A stretch of DNA of 64,000 nt from Salinibaculum sp. SYNS191 (lineage in GTDB: Archaea; Halobacteriota; Halobacteria; Halobacteriales; Haloarculaceae): contig NZ_CP147838.1 of NCBI RefSeq assembly GCF_037338445.1, forward strand, positions 124,001-188,000, given 5' to 3'. The stretch's first letter is position 1. Every line of letters starts with the position of its first letter. The notes below the pieces were generated by a model. The model worked only from the letters and a program-made list of their open reading frames with translations, was not told the origin of the DNA and made no database searches. The position numbers were made by a program, and so were the translations under genes. Of this stretch, positions 17,867 through 26,292 are shown piece after piece.

Positions 17867-18916
17867 GTGGACTCGGAGTTCAGTTTCGAACTGCAGGTCT
17901 GCCAGTGGGCCGAGCACCACTGGCCGCCGGGAGCCACCCGGGAGCGACCGGTCGTGGTCGCACGGCAACTGGGAACCAGAGGGCGCCGCTGGGACACCGT
18001 CGTTCTGGAGTGCGACCCGGAAGGCCTTGCCGCCCGCGCGCGCTTCGGGCAGCGCCGACTCGATTCGGACCTGCTACACGTCGTGCGCAACGCGCCCGAA
18101 GCGTGGGCGTGGTACCGCGACGCCCTCCCGGACCCCGGCTACCCGTGGCGGTACGTCCGCGAGGCCGTCCACCGCGCCGCCGACCGCGGCGTCGTCGAGA
18201 CGCGCACGGCGGGCAACCGAATCGAACTCCGGCGGAAGTGGCCCTACCCCGACTGGGTCGAGCGAATCGTCGCCATCGAGAACAAGCCGGACCTCGACAA
18301 AAGCGCCGCCCGCGCGCTCACGCCGCAGGTCGAGCGCGACGTCGCGCTCGCGCTGGCCGACGAGGTGTGGGTCGCGACCGAGGCGACCGGCGGGCCGGTC
18401 ACGCCAGCCCTCTTCGAGGGCATTCCCGTCGAGGCGGGGATTCTCGCGGTCGACCCCGGCGAGCGCGGGGCCGAGGCGGTCGCAGCGACCTGGCAGCCGC
18501 GGACACTCGCGGTCGACGACCCCGGCACTCGAATCGTCGAGCGCCCGTCGGGCAGCGGCCGCGACGCCTCCGCCGCCCGGTTCGAGTACGCCGACCCCGC
18601 GTGGAAGGCCGACAAGCGACTGGAAATCGCCGAGCGCGCCTACGAGCGGGGCTGGCGGGCCTATCTGGACTCGATGCGGCCGGACTGCCGGCACTTCGAA
18701 CTCCAGCCTGCCGCGAGCGTCGCGCGGCCGTACTGCGCGGCGAAGGAGTGTCACCAGACACAGACGGAGTGTGCCGGCTCCTGCGCCGACTTCGAGCCCG
18801 AACCGCCGGCCTGGCGACAGCGCGGCTGGCCGATAGACGGCGGTCCGGGAAGCGGCATCAAGGAACTGCTCGCCGACCAGCGACAGCGGCACCGACCGAG
18901 GGCGGACGAGAAGTGA
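17867..18916 (+). CDS. DUF5787-like protein, predicted PD-(D/E)XK nuclease with Cys cluster
   Basis: A 349-aa haloarchaeal protein starting with GTG (MDSEFSFELQVCQW). Residues 128-140 read PDWVERIVAIENK, which fits PD-x8-ExK, the active-site pattern of restriction-endonuclease-fold nucleases. It is followed by a helix with QVERDVALAL, as in that fold. The C-terminus has five cysteines (C274, C290, C295, C302, C306), which could hold a Fe-S cluster or zinc, as in Cas4/AddB-type nucleases. The DUF number and nuclease role are my inference. It diverges from grpE. Confidence 0.75.
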   Translation: MDSEFSFELQVCQWAEHHWPPGATRERPVVVARQLGTRGRRWDTVVLECDPEGLAARARFGQRRLDSDLLHVVRNAPEAWAWYRDALPDPGYPWRYVREAVHRAADRGVVETRTAGNRIELRRKWPYPDWVERIVAIENKPDLDKSAARALTPQVERDVALALADEVWVATEATGGPVTPALFEGIPVEAGILAVDPGERGAEAVAATWQPRTLAVDDPGTRIVERPSGSGRDASAARFEYADPAWKADKRLEIAERAYERGWRAYLDSMRPDCRHFELQPAASVARPYCAAKECHQTQTECAGSCADFEPEPPAWRQRGWPIDGGPGSGIKELLADQRQRHRPRADEK

Positions 18917-19387
18917 CTAGCTGACGACCAGGTTCTCGCGGTCCAGCGCCAGGCGGAAAGTGGGGACCGTGGTCCGGATGCGCTCGACGGCACCCTTGTC
19001 GACGAGCCCGTGCAGCGCCGAGCGGACCTCGTCGACTTCGGGGTCCAGTCCCGCCTCGCGCAGCGCGTGCAGCGTCGCGACGACGCTCTGTGGGTCGTCG
19101 TCGGGGCCGGGAAGTACGTCCAGCGCCGCGGCTTCGAGGTCGCCGACGTCGACAGTCCGTTCCGTGAAGTCCGGGTCCTCGCCGGCGACGACGGCCTCGG
19201 CCTCCGGGGTCGCACAGATGAGACTGTCCTCGTTGCGGTAGTAGTACGCCTTGAGTTCGGATTCGAGGTACGAGTGGACCTCGCTGCCGCTGTCCATGTC
19301 CCACCGCTCCTGGAGGTCGGCGTTTTTCGTCGGCTGGAGTTCGACGATGTCCGCGAGGCGGTCCTGTGCCTGCTCCGAGAGGGTCAT
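18917..19387 (-). CDS. DUF5797-like haloarchaeal protein
   Basis: A 156-aa acidic, mainly helical protein. The first 70 residues (LSEQAQDRLADIVELQPTKN, then LQERWDMDSGSEVHSYLES) look like a winged-helix DNA-binding unit, and the C-terminal 50 (LREAGLDPEVDEVRSALHGL) like a second small helical unit. I recall the family as DUF5797; its function is unknown, transcriptional regulation being the best guess. It converges on the predicted nuclease gene with no gap between stops. Confidence 0.7.
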   Translation of the reverse strand: MTLSEQAQDRLADIVELQPTKNADLQERWDMDSGSEVHSYLESELKAYYYRNEDSLICATPEAEAVVAGEDPDFTERTVDVGDLEAAALDVLPGPDDDPQSVVATLHALREAGLDPEVDEVRSALHGLVDKGAVERIRTTVPTFRLALDRENLVVS

Positions 19388-19458
19388 TGGTGCATGGTAC
19401 GGGAGAGGGGGTACAATGGCGTTCCGGAGTCCGGCAGGGCGCGCCAGCGGAACGTACA

Positions 19459-19466
19459 GTTATATC
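19459..19466 (+). promoter_or_regulatory. TATA box for the 45-aa protein gene
   Basis: GTTATATC centred about 27 nt upstream of the ATG at 19489. It excludes the longer in-frame start at 19366. Confidence 0.6.
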
Positions 19467-19488
19467 CTTCCGAGCCATTCGGTACCAC

Positions 19489-19626
19489 ATGGCAGACACC
19501 AGAGCCAGTCGCGTTAAGAAGGCCCAGACGGTCGAGAAGCGCCAGTACGAGCGCGAAATGGTCGAGGAACTCCGGCGGCAAGACGAAGCAGAACCGCCGC
19601 GGGAGGACGAGTCGCCCGGTCAGTAA
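19489..19626 (+). CDS. 45-aa charged helical protein (hypothetical)
   Basis: Begins MADTRASRVKKAQTVEKRQY and continues as one long charged helix (EREMVEELRRQDEAE) with an acidic, Pro-containing tail. It has a well-placed TATA box and its end overlaps the end of the convergent gene by seven bases. The function is unknown; the size and charge suggest a small binding protein. Confidence 0.6.
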   Translation: MADTRASRVKKAQTVEKRQYEREMVEELRRQDEAEPPREDESPGQ

Positions 19627-20009
19627 CCGTCAGCGGTCGGGCTGTAGTCCAGTATCTCGACAGCGCCGAGCGTCAGCGCGTCCGGTTCGAAGTTCCCCTT
19701 CGGCGGGTGGTAGCCGGCGGCTTCGAGCGTCGCCGCGACGACGGCCTGGTTCTCCGCCCGGATGCCCATGGTATCGGCCACCGAGTCGACCGCGTGGTCC
19801 TCGCAGTAGACGCCCTCCATCTCCCAGGAGTGGTCCTCGTAACAGGTCAGCGCGACCGTCACGCGGTCGCCGGAGCGAAGCGTCCCGTCCTCGGTGCAGG
19901 CCCGGCACCCCACCGTGGCGGTCCCGAAGTCCTGCTTGACGGCGAGGCTCTCGACGACCCGTCCGGTGAACAACTCGACGAGTTCCGTCTCCGACAGCGA
20001 GTAACTCAT
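19620..20009 (-). CDS. Haloarchaeal protein with Cys-containing core, 129 aa
   Basis: A soluble protein beginning MSYSLSETELVELFTGRVVE. Paired cysteines occur in VGCRACTEDG (CxxC), ALTCYEDHSWE and GVYCEDHAVDS, which may form a zinc site of the CxxC...C...CxxH type. The rest is a small alpha/beta domain. I do not recognise the family. The ATG at 20009 is preferred over the one at 20030, which would add a basic unrelated leader. Confidence 0.65.
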   Translation of the reverse strand: MSYSLSETELVELFTGRVVESLAVKQDFGTATVGCRACTEDGTLRSGDRVTVALTCYEDHSWEMEGVYCEDHAVDSVADTMGIRAENQAVVAATLEAAGYHPPKGNFEPDALTLGAVEILDYSPTADGY

Positions 20010-20054
20010 TGGCTGACCGTAGGACTGCAACCAGTTAGCACTGTCTCCACGGGA

Positions 20055-20288
20055 CTACCGGCGGTGCTGTACGGGGTAGCTGCCGCGCCCGCGGTTGCGC
20101 TTCTGGGAGTACAGCACAGCGACGACCACCGCGCCGATTATCGGCGGGATGAACATCCCGACGAAGAATCCGACGGCCCACATGTCGGCCGTCTCCATGT
20201 TCCGCTTCCGGCCGTCGAGGTAAATCCAGAGGGCACCGAGGAGACCGACGAGGAGGGCGAACTGGCCGCTCATCTGAATTCCGACCAT
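20055..20288 (-). CDS. Small two-helix membrane protein, 77 aa
   Basis: Begins MVGIQMSGQFALLVGLLGAL. Two membrane helices (about residues 10-24 and 40-62) are separated by LDGRKRNMETADM; the tail is basic (QKRNRGRGSY). The pattern is common in archaeal small membrane proteins of the phospholipase D-nuclease N-terminal-like type, but the identity is uncertain. The ATG at 20288 is selected by the TATA box 28 nt upstream; the inner ATG at 20273 is an alternative. Confidence 0.65.
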   Translation of the reverse strand: MVGIQMSGQFALLVGLLGALWIYLDGRKRNMETADMWAVGFFVGMFIPPIIGAVVVAVLYSQKRNRGRGSYPVQHRR

Positions 20289-20310
20289 ATCCAACCGTTC
20301 GACCGACCAA

Positions 20311-20320
20311 CAAATATTCT
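20311..20320 (-). promoter_or_regulatory. TATA box for the 77-aa membrane protein gene
   Basis: AGAATATTTG on the minus strand, centred 28 nt upstream of the ATG at 20288. Confidence 0.6.
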
Positions 20321-20333
20321 TTCCGCCTGGCGC

Positions 20334-20795
20334 TCACAGCGAGGCCAGCGTCTCGCCCACGTCGTCCCAGTGGCTCCCCTTCCAGAAGTGCTGCCCGCAG
20401 GTGACACAGCGCCAGACTGCCGTCTCGCCGGGGTCGGGGGCGTACTCGGGCGTGCGCTCGTCGGCCGCGACGCGCTCGACGGGGCTGTTGCAGACGCCAC
20501 AGCGAGCGGGTTCGTCCGCGAGTTCGAGCGCGTAGCCCGCCGCGGACAGTTCCCGGAGCTGGTCGTCCACCTCCCGCTCCGTGAGCAACACGGCGTCGGG
20601 CGCGCGCCGGGCCAGCTGGCGGTCCCGGGTCACGAGGGTGCGGCCGCTCTCGCGGGACCGCGCCAGGACGGCGTCGTCGGCCTCCAGCCCGTCGTCCAGC
20701 GCGTACGCGGTGTCGTACCCACACATCCGGAGGTAGGTGGCGAGCTTGCCGAGCATCGTGTCCAGTAGCAACTGCTCGGTGGTCGGGTCGCCCAT
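20334..20795 (-). CDS. Mut7-C (PIN-like) RNase domain protein with zinc ribbon
   Basis: A 153-aa protein of the Mut7-C family: a PIN-like nuclease core (LLLDTMLGKLATYLRMCGYDT, then TLVTRDRQLARR) followed by a zinc ribbon with CGVC and CVTC motifs (CRWC-like spacing at about residues 98-140). It is probably an RNase. Its ATG starts one base after the polX stop, so the two genes are almost certainly co-transcribed and perhaps translationally coupled. Confidence 0.88.
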   Translation of the reverse strand: MGDPTTEQLLLDTMLGKLATYLRMCGYDTAYALDDGLEADDAVLARSRESGRTLVTRDRQLARRAPDAVLLTEREVDDQLRELSAAGYALELADEPARCGVCNSPVERVAADERTPEYAPDPGETAVWRCVTCGQHFWKGSHWDDVGETLASL

Positions 20796-20796
20796 G

Positions 20797-22536
20797 TCAG
20801 TCCAAAAAGTCCCGCACGCCGTCGGCGTCGCGGGTGTTGAGCACGTCGCCGGCTTCGGCCCAGCCACGGCGGGCCGTGTGGACCCCGTACCGGACGTGCC
20901 CGTAACTGCTGGTCCGGTGGGCGTCCGTGGAGACGACGATAGTCGCCCCCTGTTCGACGGCGGTCCTGACCGCCCGGCCGGTGAGGTCCAGCCGGCGGGG
21001 GTCGGAGTTTATCTCCAGCGCCGTGTCGTTGTCGGCGGCGACGCTCGCGAGCCGTTCCACGTCGATTTGCAGCCCCGAGCGCTCGTTCAGGAGCCGCCCC
21101 GTCGGGTGGCCGATGGCGTCGACCGCCGGGTGCTCCGCGGCCGCGACGAGCCGGTCGGTGCCGTCGCCGTCGAGGCCGGCGTGCGGGGAGGCGACGACGA
21201 AATCCAGGTCCGCGAGCAGGTCGTCGCCGACCGACACCGAGCCGTCTGCTCCGACGTTGGCCTCGACGCCAGTGAACACCTCGACGTCGGCCTCGTCGGC
21301 CGCCTCGCGGACTGCCGGCAGTTGCTCGCGCAGGCGCTCGTCGGAGAGGCCGACCCCGCCGACCATCCCCGGCCCCGAGGCGTGGTCGGTAATCGCGACG
21401 TAGTCGTGGCCGTAGGCCGCCGCCCCGGCTATCATCTCCTCGATGGAATCCGTGCCGTCCGACCAGTCGGTGTGGACGTGCAGGTCGCCGCGGACGTCCG
21501 TCTCCTCGACGACGGCTGGCAGTTCGCCGGCGGCCGCGGCCTCGATTTCGCCCCGCCCCTCGCGGAGTTCCGGGACCATCCAGGGGAGGTCCAGCACCTC
21601 GTACATGCTCTCCTCCGTCTCGCCGGCGACGCGCTCGCCGACGCGCTGGCCGGCGTCGGGGTCCTCGACGTCGCTCACGTCGAAGACGCCGTACTCGTTC
21701 ATCTTCAGGTCCCGCTCGATGGCCCGGTTCCGGAGTTCGACGTTGTGCTCCCAGCTCCCCGTGAAGTACTGGAGCGCGCTGCCGAACTCGTCGGGCGCGA
21801 CGACGCGCAGGTCGACCCGGACGCCGCCCTTGCGGACGCTCGCCTTGCCGGAACCGGCCTCGATGACCGACTCCGCGCCGTCCCAGCCGGTGAAGGCGTC
21901 GACGACGGCCTCGGGGTCGTCGCTGGCCGCGAGCACGTCCACGTCGCCGACGGTCGGTTTCCACCGGCGGATAGAGCCGGCGAGTTCACACTCGCCGACC
22001 GTCTCGACGCCCCGGAGGAAGTCCCGGACCTCCTCGCCGCTGGGGATGGCCTCGCCCAGCAGCGCGCGTTCGTGGGCCTCGCGGGCGAACTCGATGCCGT
22101 CGAGGATGTTCTGCTCGGTCTTGGGACCGAAGCCCTTCACGTCCTGTATCTCGCCGGCCTCGGCGGCGGCTTCGAGGTCGTCGAGCGTCTCGACGCCGAG
22201 TTCCTCGTGGAGGGTCCCGACGGTCTTCGGGCCGACCCCCTCGACGGCGGTCAGCGCCGCCATGTCGACGGGGAGCTGCTCGCGCAACTCCTCCAGTTCC
22301 TCGATGCGGCCGGTCTCAGCGAACTCGACTATCTTCGACGCGATGGCGTCGCCGACGCGGTCTATCTCCGCGACTGCATCCGGGCCGTCGGCGGCGAGGA
22401 CGACCACGGAATCGGGGTAGTCGCGGACGTTCTCGGCCGCTCGGCGGTAGGCCCGGGGCTTGTACTCGACCCCCTTGGCCTCCAGCAGGTCGGCGAACTC
22501 TTCGAGCAGTCGGGCGACCTCGTCGTTGGTGGTCAT
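20797..22536 (-). CDS. polX: DNA polymerase/3'-5' exonuclease PolX
   Basis: A 579-aa X-family repair polymerase. It has an N-terminal helix-hairpin-helix domain (VEGVGPKTVGTL, VKGFGPKTEQNI), the nucleotidyltransferase palm (ELAGSIRRWKPTVGDVDVL with the DxD pair, and VDLRVV), and a C-terminal PHP phosphoesterase (DLHVHTDWSDGTDS, AITDHASG, ASPHAGL, STDAHRTSSYGHV). The PHP unit supplies the exonuclease. It is used in base-excision and gap repair. Upstream come the DUF5788 gene (7 nt away) and a zinc-ribbon gene; downstream is the Mut7-C nuclease. Confidence 0.97.
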   Translation of the reverse strand: MTTNDEVARLLEEFADLLEAKGVEYKPRAYRRAAENVRDYPDSVVVLAADGPDAVAEIDRVGDAIASKIVEFAETGRIEELEELREQLPVDMAALTAVEGVGPKTVGTLHEELGVETLDDLEAAAEAGEIQDVKGFGPKTEQNILDGIEFAREAHERALLGEAIPSGEEVRDFLRGVETVGECELAGSIRRWKPTVGDVDVLAASDDPEAVVDAFTGWDGAESVIEAGSGKASVRKGGVRVDLRVVAPDEFGSALQYFTGSWEHNVELRNRAIERDLKMNEYGVFDVSDVEDPDAGQRVGERVAGETEESMYEVLDLPWMVPELREGRGEIEAAAAGELPAVVEETDVRGDLHVHTDWSDGTDSIEEMIAGAAAYGHDYVAITDHASGPGMVGGVGLSDERLREQLPAVREAADEADVEVFTGVEANVGADGSVSVGDDLLADLDFVVASPHAGLDGDGTDRLVAAAEHPAVDAIGHPTGRLLNERSGLQIDVERLASVAADNDTALEINSDPRRLDLTGRAVRTAVEQGATIVVSTDAHRTSSYGHVRYGVHTARRGWAEAGDVLNTRDADGVRDFLD

Positions 22537-22543
22537 GGCTGTG

Positions 22544-23008
22544 TCATTTGCCCAGTCCGCGGCTGGAGGCGCTGTGTCCGGCAGCGTCGCTCTCGTGACC
22601 CAGTGCCTTCCGGAGGAAACTCATCCAGCGCTTGCGGTCGGCGGCCTCCTGTGCCTCGGCCTCGCGCTCGATGTCGACGGGGCCGAGCTGTTCGAGCGCG
22701 TTCAGCGCCCGGTCGATGCCGATGATGGCTTCGACAAGTTCCTCGCCCTCCTCGCGGCTGATGTCCGCAAACTCGTCCTCGATGCGCTGCTTGCGCTGGA
22801 GGCGCTCGCGGCGGAGGTTCCGCTTAGCCTGCTCGACGCGCTCGCGTTCGCCGGACGGAATCGTCTCCCGGCGCTTTATCTCGAAGACGAACTCCTGCAG
22901 GGCGATCTCCTCGCCCTGCACGGTGATGCGGTCGGGGATGTCGGCACCGACGGTCGCTCCCTCGCGCTCGACGCGCTCCAGGAGCTGCTTGCGCTCGAAC
23001 TCTCTCAC
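22544..23008 (-). CDS. DUF5788-like coiled-coil protein
   Basis: About 154 aa, highly charged and helical (EFERKQLLERVEREGATVGA; then RERVEQAKRNLRRERLQRKQ), with a short beta segment DRITVQGEEIALQEF. I place it in the haloarchaeal DUF5788 family. Two GTG starts are possible: at 23008 (VREFERKQ), preferred because relatives I recall begin there, or at 23050, which overlaps the stop of the upstream zinc-ribbon gene as GTGA. The function is unknown; its place just before polX suggests a nucleic-acid context. Confidence 0.75.
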   Translation of the reverse strand: MREFERKQLLERVEREGATVGADIPDRITVQGEEIALQEFVFEIKRRETIPSGERERVEQAKRNLRRERLQRKQRIEDEFADISREEGEELVEAIIGIDRALNALEQLGPVDIEREAEAQEAADRKRWMSFLRKALGHESDAAGHSASSRGLGK

Positions 23009-23046
23009 ACACGGACGTATCGGCTTGGCGTACTTCGCTCCTTCGC

Positions 23047-23298
23047 TCACTCGCGTCGCCAGCGCCTGGTGAGCAGGGTGCGACAGTCGGGACAGGAGAC
23101 GTCGACGGTCTCGTCGCGGAGGGTCTCGACCCAGTCACCGTCCACGGGGCTCTCGTGGCCGCAGCTGGGACAGACGAGGACGGCCTTTCGGCGCTGTCTG
23201 AGCGGCGTGGTATCGGGAACCGACCCGACGCCACCGAGGGCGTTCACGCGGGTCATCACCTGGACTGAGGTGTCCGACAGGTAAGTGTCTGTTGGCAT
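23047..23298 (-). CDS. Zinc-ribbon protein, 83 aa
   Basis: Contains a clear two-CxxC zinc ribbon: LVCPSCGHES and, 24 residues later, VSCPDCRTLL. Start choices are the ATG at 23298 (MPTDTYLSD), 23328 or 23256; the first is taken because an ATACAAA box upstream suits it best. It probably binds nucleic acid or a protein partner. It lies between archease and DUF5788 in the minus-strand run. Confidence 0.65.
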   Translation of the reverse strand: MPTDTYLSDTSVQVMTRVNALGGVGSVPDTTPLRQRRKAVLVCPSCGHESPVDGDWVETLRDETVDVSCPDCRTLLTRRWRRE

Positions 23299-23359
23299 CA
23301 GACGGTATTTGGGGGATTTTGACACCATTTCACGTCGTTTGTATGCGGCGTGACCAGGC

Positions 23360-23773
23360 TCAGACGTCGAAGACGACGTACGCCCGCCACCCGTCGGGGG
23401 TCTCCTCGACGGCCATCTCGGAGTAGGTCACGGCCTTCAGGTCCCGTGCGGTGACCGACGACAGCGGCACGCCCCGGTAGGACGCCTCGACGTGCCACGC
23501 GTCGTCCGCTTCCGAGACCGTCGCGGTGTTGTCCACTGGCAGGACGGAACGTACGTCCCGCTCGTAAATGAGTTCGTCGAGGTAGTCGAACAGGAGCGCC
23601 TCCCTGCCCTCGGCCGTGACGGCGACGTCGCGGCGCTCGCCACCCTCTGCTGGCACCTCGTCGCACATCGCGGCGGCCATGCCGTCGGCGGCCGCGGCGA
23701 AGGCCCCGCCGAGCGTCCCGCCCGTCGCCTCGACGGCGACGTCGGCCGTGTGCTCGCGCAGGTCGAAGCTCAT
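23360..23773 (-). CDS. Archease (RtcB ligase activator)
   Basis: A 137-aa archease, the cofactor that activates the RNA ligase RtcB in tRNA splicing and RNA repair. Motifs are REHTADVAVEATGGTLGGAF at the N-terminus (metal-binding Asp), LLFDYLDELIYERD in the middle, and LKAVTYSEMAVEE near the end. Its ATG overlaps the stop of the DUF502 gene by four bases (ATGA). rtcB itself is not in the window. Confidence 0.95.
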   Translation of the reverse strand: MSFDLREHTADVAVEATGGTLGGAFAAAADGMAAAMCDEVPAEGGERRDVAVTAEGREALLFDYLDELIYERDVRSVLPVDNTATVSEADDAWHVEASYRGVPLSSVTARDLKAVTYSEMAVEETPDGWRAYVVFDV

Positions 23774-24489
23774 ATCAGTTCACCGCCGGCAGTCTCCCCG
23801 GCCTCCGAGAGCCGGTCCGCGGTCACCTCGTCGGGGTCGTCGACCGCGACGCCGCTGGAGACGAGCGACTGGATTCCCTCCTCGACGGACATGTCCACGT
23901 CGTAGACGCGGTCGGCGGAGACGTGGACGACGTACCCGCCCATGACCGGGTTCGGTGCCATCGGCATGAAAAGCGTCACCATCTCGCCGTGGCCGGTGGC
24001 CTGCCGGACGGCCTCGGGCGTGTCGGCAGTCAGGAACCCCAGCGTGTACGAGCCCTCGTCGGGGTACTCGATGAGTTTGACCTCCTGGAAACTCTCGGTG
24101 TCGCTGTCCAGCAGGAGGTCGCTTATCTCGTCGATGCTCCGGTAGATGGAACCGATTCCGGGAATCGAGGCCAGGAACCGCTCGAACCGCCTGGCCAGGC
24201 CGCCCCCGCCGTACTGGCTCTCGGCGGTCAGTCCGACGACGAAAATGAGAAGCCCCAGCACGCCCCCGGCGAGTACCTGGACGGCGACGGCCGGGAGGTC
24301 GCTCCCGACGCTGAAGGCGTCCTTGACCACGACCGTCAGCGGGTTCAGGAGGTTCGAGATGAAGTTGTAGGCGAAGACGAGCACGAGCACCGTCACGATG
24401 GCCGGGATGGTTATGGCCAGCCCCGTGACGAAAGACTGTCTGAGGTAGTTCCGCGCGCTCTCCCTCGTCGTTCCCGTGGGCCGAGACAT
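23770..24489 (-). CDS. DUF502 family membrane protein
   Basis: A 239-aa protein with two membrane helices near the N-terminus (SFVTGLAITIPAIVTVLVLV, then QVLAGGVLGLLIFVVGLTAE) and a conserved cytosolic domain: PGIGSIYRSIDEISDLLLDS, YPDEGSYTLGFLTADT, MPMAPNPVMGGYVVHV. This is the DUF502 pattern, found widely but not understood. The start at 24489 is preferred to 24582, which lies only two nt from the divergent gene and would add 31 unlikely residues. It ends in an ATGA overlap with archease. Confidence 0.85.
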   Translation of the reverse strand: MSRPTGTTRESARNYLRQSFVTGLAITIPAIVTVLVLVFAYNFISNLLNPLTVVVKDAFSVGSDLPAVAVQVLAGGVLGLLIFVVGLTAESQYGGGGLARRFERFLASIPGIGSIYRSIDEISDLLLDSDTESFQEVKLIEYPDEGSYTLGFLTADTPEAVRQATGHGEMVTLFMPMAPNPVMGGYVVHVSADRVYDVDMSVEEGIQSLVSSGVAVDDPDEVTADRLSEAGETAGGELI

Positions 24490-24596
24490 ACCTGGGAATT
24501 CGGGCAGAGCGGGGAAAGAATTGTGGCCCACCGGGTCCGCTGAGCGGTCGCCGGGGGCGGTGGAATTATTATCGTCCCCCATTTATGACCGGGGTA

Positions 24597-25079
24597 GTGA
24601 GCGTCAACGTACAGCGGCAGGTCGTGAGTCCCGGCAACGACGACTACGTCGGCCTCGCCTGGAAGCTCAAGGAACGCATCCGCCGGGAGGACGGCGTTCT
24701 CCGCCAGCGCCGCCGCTTCTTCGAGAACGCGTACGAACGCTCGACCGTCTACCTGTACGTCGACCGCTCGGAGGACCGCCTGGTCGGCTTTGCCGCCGTC
24801 CGCCGGGACGGCTACATCCTCTTTCTCGCCGTCGGCAGCGACTACCGCGGCCAGGGCTTCGGCAAGCGGCTCATCGCCCGCGTCGCCGAGGACTACGGGT
24901 CGGTGACCTGCCACGCCCGAACCACCAACGCCGAGGCCCTGCGGTTCTACAAGCACCTCGGCTTCGAGGTCAAACGGCGCATCGACAGCTACTACGAGGA
25001 CGGCGGCGACGCCTACTACCTCCGGCTGGGCGACGAGGGGACCATCCGGGAGCGCCTGGCGAACCTGCTGGGCCGGTGA
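24597..25079 (+). CDS. GNAT family N-acetyltransferase
   Basis: A 160-aa acetyltransferase. The acetyl-CoA-binding motif A reads LAVGSDYRGQGFGKRLIARV (R/QxxGxG/A), followed by NAEALRFYKHLGFEVKRRID (motif B). It resembles RimI-like protein or small-molecule acetyltransferases. The GTG at 24597 is preferred over the ATG at 24585 because an AATTATTA box (24564-24571) would place transcription initiation close to it. It is followed after 52 nt by priS. Confidence 0.85.
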   Translation: MSVNVQRQVVSPGNDDYVGLAWKLKERIRREDGVLRQRRRFFENAYERSTVYLYVDRSEDRLVGFAAVRRDGYILFLAVGSDYRGQGFGKRLIARVAEDYGSVTCHARTTNAEALRFYKHLGFEVKRRIDSYYEDGGDAYYLRLGDEGTIRERLANLLGR

Positions 25080-25131
25080 CCGCGGCCGCCGACACAAACC
25101 CTTTTGCCACGCTCGGGCCAACGGGGAGCCG

Positions 25132-26292
25132 ATGGAAGAGCGGACACGCGCGTACCTCAGGGGTCGTTTCGGGGACCACTACCGCCGGAGCGACGTGACC
25201 CCGCCGCCGGACGCCCACGCCCGCGAGTGGGGCTACGTCCCCTGGACCGAGGGGCCGGGCGAGACCTACATCCGACACAAGTCGCTGCTCGACCTCGGCG
25301 ACATCGGGGACTTCCTCGCGCGCGAGCGGCCGCGACACGTCTACTTCTCCGCCGGCCGCTACGAGGACCCCAGCGCCTCGACGATGGGCAGCAAGACCTG
25401 GCAGTCCTCGGACCTCATCTTCGACCTGGACGCCGACCACCTGCCGCGGGCCGAACCGGACGACTCCTACGCCGAGATGCTCGAGAAGTGCAAGGACGCG
25501 CTGGTGCGGCTGCTCGACTTTCTCACCGACGACTTCGCGTTCGAGAACCTGACGGTCGTCTTCTCGGGCGGCCGGGGCTACCACGTCCACGTCCGCGACG
25601 AGTGCATCCAGCACCTCGAACGCGACGCGCGCCGCGAGATAGTCGACTACGTCCGCGGCATCGGCCTGGACCCCGACAGCCTCATTCGCACGGAGATGCG
25701 CGGGAACGTCACCGCCCGCGTCCTGCCGACCGACGGCGGCTGGGCCCACCGGGTCCACCGCCGGCTGCTCGCGTTCGTCGACGACATCGACGGGACGAGC
25801 GAGGCCGAGGCGCTCGACCGCCTCCAGGACCTAGACGGCATCGGCGAGGGACGTGCGAAGACCATCTACGGGGCTATCCAGCGCAACCGGGAGGCGATAG
25901 AGAGCGGCAACATGGAGGCCGGCGGCGTCGGCATCCGGACGCTGGTGGACTCGCTCGTCGGTGAGACCGTCGCGGCGGAGAACGCGCCCATCGACGAACC
26001 CGTCACCACCGACACCAACAGGCTCATCCGCCTGCCGGGGAGCATCCACGGCGGCAGCGGACTGGCGGTCCAGCGCATCGACCGCGACGATATCGCGGCG
26101 TTCGACCCGCTGGTCGACGCCGTCCCGGAGACCTTCCGGACCCACGACATCACGGTCGAAGTCACGGACGGCGGCCGGGTCGAACTGGATGGCGATAGTT
26201 TTACACTCCAGGAGCGAGAGGTTACCGTTCCGGAGTACCTCGGCGTGTTCCTGATGTGTCGGGGCCGCGCCGAGAAGGGGCAGGAAGGATGA
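25132..26292 (+). CDS. priS: DNA primase small (catalytic) subunit PriS
   Basis: A 386-aa archaeo-eukaryotic primase that makes replication primers with PriL. The catalytic metal pair is in DLIFDLDADHL, and the nucleotide-binding motif is FSGGRGYHVHVRDE. The N-terminus (YLRGRFGDHYRRSDVTPP) and RLPGSIHGGSGL near the C-terminus are typical. Its last four bases (ATGA) overlap the start of the GINS gene, so translation is coupled. This priS-GINS pair is a classic archaeal replication gene pair. Confidence 0.96.
   Translation: MEERTRAYLRGRFGDHYRRSDVTPPPDAHAREWGYVPWTEGPGETYIRHKSLLDLGDIGDFLARERPRHVYFSAGRYEDPSASTMGSKTWQSSDLIFDLDADHLPRAEPDDSYAEMLEKCKDALVRLLDFLTDDFAFENLTVVFSGGRGYHVHVRDECIQHLERDARREIVDYVRGIGLDPDSLIRTEMRGNVTARVLPTDGGWAHRVHRRLLAFVDDIDGTSEAEALDRLQDLDGIGEGRAKTIYGAIQRNREAIESGNMEAGGVGIRTLVDSLVGETVAAENAPIDEPVTTDTNRLIRLPGSIHGGSGLAVQRIDRDDIAAFDPLVDAVPETFRTHDITVEVTDGGRVELDGDSFTLQEREVTVPEYLGVFLMCRGRAEKGQEG

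Noticed and set aside
23770..24582. Longer DUF502 start at 24582
   Set aside because: It adds 31 polar residues before the membrane segment and leaves only two bases to the longest form of the divergent acetyltransferase gene.
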